The notes beneath the pieces were generated by a model. That model was not told where the DNA came from. It saw nothing but the letters and a program-made list of their open reading frames with translations, and ran no database searches. A stretch of DNA of 64,000 nt from Pseudonocardia humida (lineage in GTDB: Bacteria; Actinomycetota; Actinomycetes; Mycobacteriales; Pseudonocardiaceae): positions 186,001 through 250,000 of the forward strand of contig NZ_JAGSOV010000009.1 in NCBI RefSeq assembly GCF_023898865.1. The letters are read 5' to 3'. The position numbers and the translations under genes were made by a program. Every line of letters begins with the position of its first letter. The stretch's first letter is position 1. Shown piece by piece: positions 57,830-64,000 of this stretch.

Positions 57830-59329
57830 CGCCGCCCGCGCCCGCAGCACGGCGTGCGCCGCGGCGAGCCGCTCGACGTCGGGACGCGCGCGGGCGTCGC
57901 CCGCCACGGCGTCGGCCCAGCCGAGCACCCGGGCCAGCCGGTCGTCGTCGCCCGCCTCGACGACCGGCGGCCGGCCCAGCACCACGACCCCGCTCCCGCC
58001 GTCCACGCCGACCAGCGCGCCTTCGGCGACCACGCGTCCGCCCACCCGCACGACCCCGTCCTCGACGACCAGGCCCGCCACCCCGACGACGGCCGGCCTG
58101 CCCATCGACCGCGCGACGACGGCGGCGTGGCCGGCCGGTCCGCCGCGCGCCGTGACCACCCCGGCGGCGGCCCCGATGCCGTGCACGTCGAGCGGGGAGG
58201 TCTCCGGTCGCACCAGGACGACCGGCCCCTCGACGGCCATCCGGACCGCCCCGTCGGCGCTGGTCGCGACCCGGCCGACCGCCACTCCCGGGCACGCGCC
58301 CACGCCGCGGGCGAGCACGTCGACCTCGGCGCCGGGCGCGATGCGCGGCACCCGGGCGTCGCGCAGGTGCCGCGCCGACAACCGCAGCAGCGCCTCGTCC
58401 CGCCCGATGACGCCCTCGTCGACGAGGTCGGTGGCCACCCGCACAGCCGCGGCCCCACCGGACCCCTCCCGGCGCACCTGCAGGAACCACAGCGCACCGG
58501 ACTCCACGGTGAGCTCGACCGAGCAGGCGTCCCGGTGGTGGGCCTCGATCCGCTCCAGCGCGCCGCGCAGCTCCGCCCACGCTCCCGGCTCCCGCACGCG
58601 CAGCTCGTCGAGGGGCAGGGTCGCGGCCGCGCCCGCCACGGCGTCGTCGCCCTGCCCGCGGAAGACGACCTCGCCGAACGGGCCCGGCTCCCCGGTCGTG
58701 GGGTCGCGGCTGAACGCGACCCCGCCCGCGCTGCGGTCGTCGCGGTTGCCGAAGACCATCGCCTGCACGACGACCGCGGTCCCGAGGTCGTGCGGGATGC
58801 CGTGCAGCGTGCGGTAGGTCCGGGCGCGCGGCGAGTCCCAGGAGGCGAACACCGCCCCGACCGCCCGCTCCAGCTGCTCGACGGCGTCGTCCGGGAGATG
58901 CGCCACGCCGGCGGCGGCGGAACTGGCCAGGAAGCGCCGCCGCGAGTCGAGCGCGAAGCCGGGGTCCCCGGTCTCGGCGGCCAGCGCGCCCGTCGCCGCG
59001 GTGGTGAGCCCGAGGCCCAGGACGGTGCTCATCATCCCGGGCATCGACACCTCGGCCCCGGACCGGACCGACACCGCCAGCGGCGGCACCCCGCCCAGCC
59101 GGCGTCCGGTGGCGGCTTCCACCCCGGCGACGGCGGCGACCAGCTCCTCGCGCAACCCGGCGGGCGGGCGCCCGTCGCGGCGGAACGCCCGGCACGCCGC
59201 GGTGGTGACGACGAACCCCTCCGGGACGGGCAGGCCGAGGCGCCGCAGGAGCACCAGCCCGCCCGCCTTGGCCCCGATGACCCCGACCGGATCGGCCAGG
59301 TCGGCGGCCAGCGGGCGGACCCACCTCAC
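57815..59329 (-). CDS. PPDK-like protein without the PEP/pyruvate-binding barrel
   Basis: A 504-residue protein. Residues about 1-300 are an ATP-grasp-like PPDK_N domain: VGVIGAKAGGLVLLRRLGLP, PEGFVVTTAACRAF, SVRSGAEVSMPGMMSTVLGL, ALDSRRRFLASSAAAGVAHL. Residues about 370-450 form the phosphohistidine domain: VVTARGGPAGHAAVVARSMG, RPAVVGVAGLV, with the His to be phosphorylated. The C-terminal TIM barrel of pyruvate phosphate dikinase (normal length about 870) is missing, so it is a two-domain kinase-like protein. The GTG at 59329 overlaps the stop of the winged-helix gene upstream (GTGA), so the two are co-translated and probably work together. The substrate is unknown. Confidence 0.85.
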   Translation of the reverse strand: MRWVRPLAADLADPVGVIGAKAGGLVLLRRLGLPVPEGFVVTTAACRAFRRDGRPPAGLREELVAAVAGVEAATGRRLGGVPPLAVSVRSGAEVSMPGMMSTVLGLGLTTAATGALAAETGDPGFALDSRRRFLASSAAAGVAHLPDDAVEQLERAVGAVFASWDSPRARTYRTLHGIPHDLGTAVVVQAMVFGNRDDRSAGGVAFSRDPTTGEPGPFGEVVFRGQGDDAVAGAAATLPLDELRVREPGAWAELRGALERIEAHHRDACSVELTVESGALWFLQVRREGSGGAAAVRVATDLVDEGVIGRDEALLRLSARHLRDARVPRIAPGAEVDVLARGVGACPGVAVGRVATSADGAVRMAVEGPVVLVRPETSPLDVHGIGAAAGVVTARGGPAGHAAVVARSMGRPAVVGVAGLVVEDGVVRVGGRVVAEGALVGVDGGSGVVVLGRPPVVEAGDDDRLARVLGWADAVAGDARARPDVERLAAAHAVLRARAASAGR

Positions 59330-59934
59330 CGCGGGATGCCCAGCGTGACCAGCAGGTCTTCGTGCAGCTGGAACCACACGGTGTGGTAGGCCTCCAGGTC
59401 GTCCACGAAGTACTGCCGCTCCCCCGCCCCGACCCGGGCCACGGCGCCGCCCAGGCGGGTCGCGTACCGCCCGAACCGGGGGAGCACCGCCGCCAGCTCC
59501 GCGCACACGGCATCGGCCCGCGGCGCGAACTCGTCTAGCAGGCCCAGGACGCGGTCGTCGTAGGCGGCGTCGGCGTGGTCGTTCGGGACGATCGCCCCGT
59601 CGACGGAGCGCGTCTGCCACGCGGTGCAGAGCTCGAGCAGCTCCTGGTTCAGCCCCAGGAAGCGGTCGTAGACCCCGGCCACGACCTCCCGGGCGCCCGC
59701 GGCGTCCAGCTCGGCGGCGACGCGGGCGGCGTCGGCGGCCTTGCCCGCCGGGGTGATGGTCCATCCACCGAACGGGCCCCTGTCGTGCGTGACCAGCCCG
59801 GCGACGGCCAGGTCGATCAGCTCCGACTCGGCGTCGGCCTCGGCGAGGCCGGCCGCCGTCGCGACGCGGCCTGCTTCCGCGGACCCGATGCAGCGCAGCG
59901 CATGCAGCACGGCCGATTCAGATGTCATCATCAT
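59326..59934 (-). CDS. Winged-helix protein coupled to PPDK-like gene
   Basis: A 202-residue protein. Residues about 1-70 form a winged-helix-like DNA-binding domain: SESAVLHALRCIGSAEAGRV, GLAEADAESELIDLAVAGLV, THDRGPFGGWTITPAGKAAD. The rest (residues about 80-202) is helical: YDRFLGLNQELLELCTAWQT, DRVLGLLDEFAPRADAVCAE, VDDLEAYHTVWFQLHEDLLV. This domain accompanies PPDK-like genes in several actinobacteria. It is upstream of the PPDK-like gene and overlaps it by 4 bases. A perfect dyad lies across its start codon. Starts: three ATG codons in a row, 59934 being the first. Confidence 0.78.
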   Translation of the reverse strand: MMMTSESAVLHALRCIGSAEAGRVATAAGLAEADAESELIDLAVAGLVTHDRGPFGGWTITPAGKAADAARVAAELDAAGAREVVAGVYDRFLGLNQELLELCTAWQTRSVDGAIVPNDHADAAYDDRVLGLLDEFAPRADAVCAELAAVLPRFGRYATRLGGAVARVGAGERQYFVDDLEAYHTVWFQLHEDLLVTLGIPR

Positions 59935-59940
59935 CTGAAT
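59916..59940. promoter_or_regulatory. Inverted repeat over the start of the winged-helix gene
   Basis: ATTCAGATG (59916-59924), a 7-base centre, and CATCTGAAT (59932-59940) form a perfect 9-bp dyad that includes the start codons. On the minus strand TACGGT lies 7 bases before the first ATG, so transcript and operator start together. Strong autoregulatory site candidate. Confidence 0.8.
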
Positions 59941-59992
59941 GACCGTAGCATCGTCGGAGTGGAGCCGATCCGGCTCGAAGCGCTGCGACTGC

Positions 59993-61090
59993 TCACGTTC
60001 GCCCGCACCTGCGGCACGCCCCGCGGCGACGCAGGTGGTAGGCCAGCGTCGCGGCGCCGAGCGCCACGCCCCACACCACCCACAGCGCGCTCGGCAGGTT
60101 GAGCCCCCAGGAGTCGGCGCTGAACCCGGCGCGCACGTTCATCAACCCGGCCGGGACCAGGACGACCGCGACGATCGCGGCCGGGACGACGGCCAGGGCG
60201 GGCGGAACCGGGCGACCGGCGCGGAACCGGACCCAGCGCGGGTAGACCTCCCCCCAGCGCCGCACCAGGCCGTGGGTGAGGACCCCGCCCAGCGCCGAGG
60301 CGATCGCGCAGCCGAGCCCGACCTCCAGCATCCCCGGGGTGCCCTGCATCATCCGCAGGAAGTCGTCGCTGATGCCCAGCGGGAAGCCGAGGTACCACGC
60401 GATCCGGGTGACCTCGTAGGGCAGCGGCGCGAGGAGGGCCACCACCACCGCCCACCGGCCCCACCGGAGCAGCGCCGCGGGCGACGGGCCCCGCCCGTGG
60501 GTCCCGTCGCGGCGGCCGCAGTGCGCGCAGGCCCCCCGGGTCCGGCGCTGGTGGGCGAGGGTGGCCGCGGCCCAGAGCAGCCCGCCGACGAACAGCACGA
60601 CCAGGTTGGTCCGGTGCCAGTACAGGATGTCGCCCAGGCCGTCCTGGTCGCCCGGAATCCCGGTGAACGCGAAGACGGCCAGCACCGGCGCGAACGCCAG
60701 CAGCGCGAGCAGCGAGTAGTCCGGCACGACGAGGGTCAGCCCCGCCGCCACCGTCCAGCCGAACACCAGCACCGCCGTCCGCGGCCACCCGCTCCCGGCC
60801 CGCCTCGCCGTCACCAGTCCGACGACGCCGCCGAGCAGGCCGAGCACGGCCATGACCGGCGCGACCACGCCGACCGGCGCCCCTTCGAGCACGGACCCCG
60901 AGGCGCGGTCCGGGTCGACCGGGGCGAACGGGAACCCGTCGCCGCCCAGCGACCAGTGCAGCCCGAGGCCGCCGTACGCGAACGACCACACGGCCGCCGC
61001 GCGCCCCGACCAGGCAGGCCAGTCCGACATCGCGCGGAACACCCAGGCGGTGCGGACCGCCGGTCGTCGTCGAACCCCTGGAGCGGACAT
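59993..61090 (-). CDS. Membrane protein with two CxxC ribbons
   Basis: A 365-residue protein with about eight hydrophobic segments (for example VLEGAPVGVVAPVMAVLGLL, VPDYSLLALLAFAPVLAVFA, NLVVLFVGGLLWAAATLAH). Two Cys-rich cytosolic ends resemble each other: RRTRGACAHCGRRDG in the middle and RRRGACRRCGRT at the C-terminus; each follows a helix ending LAHQ or LAYHL. This suggests an internal duplication with two small zinc ribbons. No family is recognised. It is divergent from an EEP-fold hydrolase. Confidence 0.7.
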   Translation of the reverse strand: MSAPGVRRRPAVRTAWVFRAMSDWPAWSGRAAAVWSFAYGGLGLHWSLGGDGFPFAPVDPDRASGSVLEGAPVGVVAPVMAVLGLLGGVVGLVTARRAGSGWPRTAVLVFGWTVAAGLTLVVPDYSLLALLAFAPVLAVFAFTGIPGDQDGLGDILYWHRTNLVVLFVGGLLWAAATLAHQRRTRGACAHCGRRDGTHGRGPSPAALLRWGRWAVVVALLAPLPYEVTRIAWYLGFPLGISDDFLRMMQGTPGMLEVGLGCAIASALGGVLTHGLVRRWGEVYPRWVRFRAGRPVPPALAVVPAAIVAVVLVPAGLMNVRAGFSADSWGLNLPSALWVVWGVALGAATLAYHLRRRGACRRCGRT

Positions 61091-61199
61091 GCCCCGAGCG
61101 TCGTCGGCGCCGGACCTCGCCACCCCCCGCCGCGGGGGGACCCGGATCCCCCGGCGGAGGGACCGGGCACGGCCCGTCGACGCGCGGCAGGATGACCGG

Positions 61200-62012
61200 A
61201 TGGGGTTGCGGATCATGACCTGGAACCTGTGGTGGCGGTTCGGCCCGCAGTGGCGCGCGCGCCAGGCCGCCATCGCGCACACCCTGCGCGCGGTCGATCC
61301 CGACGTCGTCGCCCTGCAGGAGGTGTGGGGCACCGACGCCACGACCCAGGCGCACGAGCTGGCCCGGCCGCCGGGCCTGCACGCCGCGTTCACCCCGACG
61401 TCGCTGCCCCCGGCGCCCGTCCCACCGGAGCACCCCGACCAGGACGGGGTCCGGGTCGGTCTGGGCCTGCTCAGCCGGTGGCCGATCACCCGGTGGCGGG
61501 CCGTCCCGATGCCGGCCCGGTACCGCGACACCGCCCCGACCACCCTGCTCGCCGAACTGGCCCACCCGGACGGCCCGCTGCGCGTCGCCGTGACCTGCCT
61601 GGAGTGGGAGCCGGAGTTCGACGCGGACCGGCACGCGCAGGCCGAGGCCCTGGCCGCGGTGGCGACCGATCCGGCGCTGGACGGCCCGCTGCCGGTGCTG
61701 GTGGCCGGCGACCTCAACGCCGCCCCGGACAGCCCGGTGCTCCGGCCGCTGAACGCCGTCCTGACCGACGCCTGGACGGCCGGCGGTGGCGACCCGGCCG
61801 CGGTCACCCTCAGCTCGGCGCACCCGCACGCGCCGCTGGAGGCCGCCGAGCTGATCGACCAGCGGATAGACCACGTGCTGGTCCGACCGGGCCGGCCGGG
61901 GCAGCGGGTGAGCGTGGGGCGGGCCGAGCTGGCCGGGCACCCGGTCGACGGGCTGGACCCGTCGGACCACCTGGCCGTCGTGTGCGATTTGGAGTGGTCC
62001 GCACCGGGCTGA
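61200..62012 (+). CDS. Endonuclease/exonuclease/phosphatase-family hydrolase
   Basis: A 270-residue EEP-fold protein. Start GLRIMTWNLWWRFGPQWRAR with the first catalytic Asn; QEVWG for the metal-binding Glu; VAGDLNAAPDSPV (Asp and Asn); and DPSDHLAVVCDLEW (the Asp-His pair) at the end. All EEP residues are present. Members cleave phosphodiesters in nucleic acids or phospholipids. There is no signal peptide, so a cytosolic substrate is likely. It is divergent from the membrane protein gene (about 110 bases between starts). Confidence 0.85.
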   Translation: MGLRIMTWNLWWRFGPQWRARQAAIAHTLRAVDPDVVALQEVWGTDATTQAHELARPPGLHAAFTPTSLPPAPVPPEHPDQDGVRVGLGLLSRWPITRWRAVPMPARYRDTAPTTLLAELAHPDGPLRVAVTCLEWEPEFDADRHAQAEALAAVATDPALDGPLPVLVAGDLNAAPDSPVLRPLNAVLTDAWTAGGGDPAAVTLSSAHPHAPLEAAELIDQRIDHVLVRPGRPGQRVSVGRAELAGHPVDGLDPSDHLAVVCDLEWSAPG

Positions 62013-62044
62013 TCCGCGCGGCCGGCACGATCGCCGGGCGCGCT

Positions 62045-62509
62045 CTACCCGGCCCCGCGCACGTGGGCGTCGAGGTTGGCCAGCGTCGAGGCGAAGGCCG
62101 CCGCGTGGTCCGCGCTGCTGATGCCGTCGGGGACGTCGGTCGCCGTCACCGTGACGCGGGCGCCGCCGTCGACCGCCTCGACCGCCCACGTCATCGTCAT
62201 GGTCCCGGTGAACCGCGGGTCGTCGGAGACGAAGTCGACCTCCTCCACGACCCGGTGCGGCGCCTGCACGGCGGCGAACCGGACCTCGGCGACGTCGGTG
62301 TTCTCCTCGGACTTGCCCACCACGGAGGTGTCGTCGTAGGTGAGGACCATGCGGTAGCCGCCGCCGGTGCGGGCGTCGAACCACTCGAACCGCCCGGTCA
62401 TGCCCGTCGGTGGCAGCCACGCGGCGCGGGCGTCGGCGTCGACGAGTGCCGCGAACACCGCCTCCGGCGCGGCGGCGATCACGATGTCGGCGGAGTCGGT
62501 GTGGGGCAC
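62045..62509 (-). CDS. AHSA1/SRPBCC-family protein
   Basis: A 154-residue SRPBCC protein: ADIVIAAAPEAVFAALVDAD, RAAWLPPTGMTGRFEWFDAR, TGGGYRMVLTYDD, and a C-terminal helix DHAAAFASTLANLDAHV. It is of the activator-of-Hsp90-like (AHSA1) branch, whose bacterial members bind small ligands. No partner is evident. It converges on the EEP gene, 32 bases stop to stop. Confidence 0.85.
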   Translation of the reverse strand: MPHTDSADIVIAAAPEAVFAALVDADARAAWLPPTGMTGRFEWFDARTGGGYRMVLTYDDTSVVGKSEENTDVAEVRFAAVQAPHRVVEEVDFVSDDPRFTGTMTMTWAVEAVDGGARVTVTATDVPDGISSADHAAAFASTLANLDAHVRGAG

Positions 62510-62582
62510 GGCCGCGACGCTATCGCCCGTCCCCGACAGGACCCGGTCCCGACCGCAACCCGGTGGACCGGGTGGTGTTCGG

Positions 62583-63449
62583 TCACGAGCTCGTCCCGGC
62601 CGTGCGGGCGGTGATCAGCCAGCAGGCGGAGGGGTAGCGCACGCCCCGGCCGGGCCGGTGGTGCGCGGCGACGTCGGCGCGGAGGCGGTCGACGGCCCGG
62701 GCGCGGACCCGGGGGTCCTGACCGGCGAGCAGGCCGGCGTGCTGGGCGGTCAGGAAGGCCATGGCGTCCGCGGGATCGGTGCCGAGGTGCATGGGCTCCT
62801 CGACGGGCTCGATGCGGATGGCGGTGCAGCCGGCGTCGGTGAGCACGGCGCGGGCCCGGGCGGGATCGGACAGGGAGAGCGGGCCCGGGCGGCCGTCCGC
62901 TGGCGGCTGCGGGGTGTCCCGGTCGGGGGTCAGCGCATCGGCGACGCGGTGCATGAACGGGTTGCGCCCGAAACCCTGCCAAACCAGCAGCGCGAAGCGG
63001 CCGCCGGGGCGCAGCGCGGCCCCGAGGTTCGCGAACGCCGCCACGGGGTCGTCGAAGAACATCGCGCCGTGCCGGCTGATCACGACGTCCGCCCCGGCCG
63101 GGGGGAAGGGGTGGACCTGGGCGTCGGCCCGGGTGAACGCGACCGTGCGGAGGCCCTCGGCAGCCGCGCGGCTGCGGGCGAGGTCGAGCATCCGCGTCGA
63201 GAGGTCGACGCCGTGGGCGCTGCCCGTCGGGCCGACGCGGCGGGCGGCGGCCCGGGTGGTGTGCCCGGTGCCGCAGCCGACCTCGAGGACGCGCTCGCCG
63301 GGGCTGAGCGCGGCGGCGCGCTCCAGGGCGGGGTCGTAGGCGGCCACGCCCCGGTCGAACCGGTCGGCGTGCTCGGCCCAGAACGCCCCGGTCGCGCCGT
63401 CCCACGCCTGCTGCTGAGCGGTGTTCGCCGCCGTCGGGATCTCGGTCAT
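62583..63449 (-). CDS. Class I SAM-dependent methyltransferase
   Basis: A 288-residue methyltransferase. SAM motif I: VLEVGCGTGHTTRAAARRVG; acidic motif II in HGVDLSTRMLDLARSR; motif IV ADVVISRHGAMFFDDPVAAF. The C-terminal half (FMHRVADALTP to the end) is the ubiE/COQ5-like lid. The ATG at 63449 begins TEIPTAANTAQQQAWDG, the normal family start. It is divergent from an XRE-cupin gene with 68 bases between starts. The substrate is not known. Confidence 0.88.
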   Translation of the reverse strand: MTEIPTAANTAQQQAWDGATGAFWAEHADRFDRGVAAYDPALERAAALSPGERVLEVGCGTGHTTRAAARRVGPTGSAHGVDLSTRMLDLARSRAAAEGLRTVAFTRADAQVHPFPPAGADVVISRHGAMFFDDPVAAFANLGAALRPGGRFALLVWQGFGRNPFMHRVADALTPDRDTPQPPADGRPGPLSLSDPARARAVLTDAGCTAIRIEPVEEPMHLGTDPADAMAFLTAQHAGLLAGQDPRVRARAVDRLRADVAAHHRPGRGVRYPSACWLITARTAGTSS

Positions 63450-63517
63450 GCCCGGGATCCTGGCGACCGGGGCCGCAGCACCCGGCGATCCTTGCGGGAT
63501 CTGCAAACCTGGGGCGT

Positions 63518-64000
63518 GTGGGAGATCGGGACGTCGAACGGGTGGTCGCGGGGGTCGGCGCGCGGCTGCGGGAGCGCCGGCTGGACGCTGGCCTGTCGCT
63601 GGCCGACCTGGCCGCCGAGCTCGGGGTCTCGAGCAGCACCGTCTCCCGGCTCGAGACCGGACGCCGGACCCCGACCCTGGATCTGCTGCTGCCGCTGGCC
63701 CGGCGCTACCGGGTCACGCTCGACGAGCTCGTCGACGCCCCGGCCACGGCCGACCCCCGCACCCACCCCCGCCCGCGGACGCGCGCGGGGATGACCGCGC
63801 TGCCGCTGCACCTCGGGCCGGGCCTGCAGGCGTTCAAGAACACCCTCGCCGCCGGCCCCGCCGACGCGGCCATCCCGCTGCGGTCGCACCCGGGCTACCA
63901 CTGGCTCTACGTGCTCCGCGGCGCTCTGCGCGTCGTCCTCGGCGGTGCCGACTTCCCGGTGCGCGCCGGGGAGTCGCTGGAGATCACCGACACCCACGTC
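63518..64000 (+). CDS. XRE-family regulator with cupin domain (3' end outside window)
   Basis: From a GTG at 63518, 161 codons without a stop reach the window edge. Residues 7-62 are an XRE HTH: VGARLRERRLDAGLSLADLA, AELGVSSSTVSRLETGRRTP, TLDLLLPLARRYRVTLDELV. Residues about 95-161 (LHLGPGLQAFKNTLAAG, LRSHPGYHWLYVLRGALRVV, DFPVRAGESLEITDTHV) are the start of a cupin barrel. TTGC-N7-GCAA at 63492-63506 could be its operator. It is divergent from the methyltransferase gene, so it probably controls it. Confidence 0.85.
   Translation, partial: MGDRDVERVVAGVGARLRERRLDAGLSLADLAAELGVSSSTVSRLETGRRTPTLDLLLPLARRYRVTLDELVDAPATADPRTHPRPRTRAGMTALPLHLGPGLQAFKNTLAAGPADAAIPLRSHPGYHWLYVLRGALRVVLGGADFPVRAGESLEITDTHV

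Overview
This is a 64 kb stretch of very high-GC DNA. It has many GTG starts, GTGA/ATGA gene overlaps, and TANNNT -10 boxes placed 6-7 bases before a start codon (leaderless transcripts). It carries several DUF-type families typical of actinomycetes, and no rRNA or tRNA. Gene content and style point to an actinobacterium of the Pseudonocardia type. The genus is inferred from gene style, not proven by a marker.

Layout. 1-6.6 kb: a PaaX-type regulator (cut by the window edge) faces a Rieske oxygenase and an MHS-type MFS transporter, followed by a decayed Nudix gene, a DUF1707/TM2 protein, a luciferase-like oxidoreductase, DUF899 and KTSC proteins. 6.6-13.7 kb: a small secreted protein, two MFS exporters (one divergent from an HxlR regulator), a SpoIIE phosphatase/HATPase pair and small proteins. 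13.8-18.3 kb: AraC regulator, SRPBCC protein, an orphan branched-chain-type ABC binding lipoprotein, and a frameshifted DUF222/HNH gene behind an SOS-box-like site. 18.3-25.2 kb: a divergent catabolic-looking cluster built around one TetR gene and a doubled operator (TetR-ThuA-Gfo/Idh on one side; SDR, saccharopine-dehydrogenase-like and acyl-CoA ligase on the other), with a 74-bp tandem repeat inside it. 25.2-30.4 kb: alpha/beta hydrolase, AtuA/DUF1446 protein, SDR with an altered active site, TetR, and a wrecked UrtE-type ABC ATPase. 30.4-38.7 kb: folC-folP, BenE transporter with divergent XRE-cupin regulator, an HtaA-like secreted protein, a CarH-like MerR/B12 photoreceptor candidate, and glgX. 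38.7-43.5 kb: a block of different codon use (tandem-domain TetR, carboxylesterase, MFS) bounded by palindromes and an IS110 remnant. 43.7-51 kb: a deleted subtilase next to a free-standing propeptide-like protein, an S9 peptidase, a DsbA/MauE thiol-oxidation pair, and two head-to-head broken genes (photolyase-related and adenylosuccinate-synthetase-like). 51-64 kb: TetR/hydrolase operon with a 36-bp nested palindrome, MFS exporters, threonine dehydratase/LysR pair, an excisionase-like protein, a short PPDK-like protein coupled to a winged-helix protein, a membrane protein with two CxxC ribbons, an EEP-fold hydrolase, an AHSA1 protein, a methyltransferase and a partial XRE-cupin regulator.

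Two themes stand out. First, much of the window is local regulator-plus-target modules with visible operators: clear dyads or repeats lie beside HxlR, four TetR genes, BenE/XRE and a winged-helix gene. Second, damage is strongly clustered: about seven genes each carry several frameshifts, truncations or deletions, while more than fifty neighbours are intact. This argues for real gene decay rather than random sequencing error. The most interesting leads are the CarH-like regulator (35573-36496), the subtilase/propeptide-like pair (43725-45529), the two-gene PPDK-like/winged-helix module (57815-59940) and the tandem TetR in an apparently acquired block (38956-42931).
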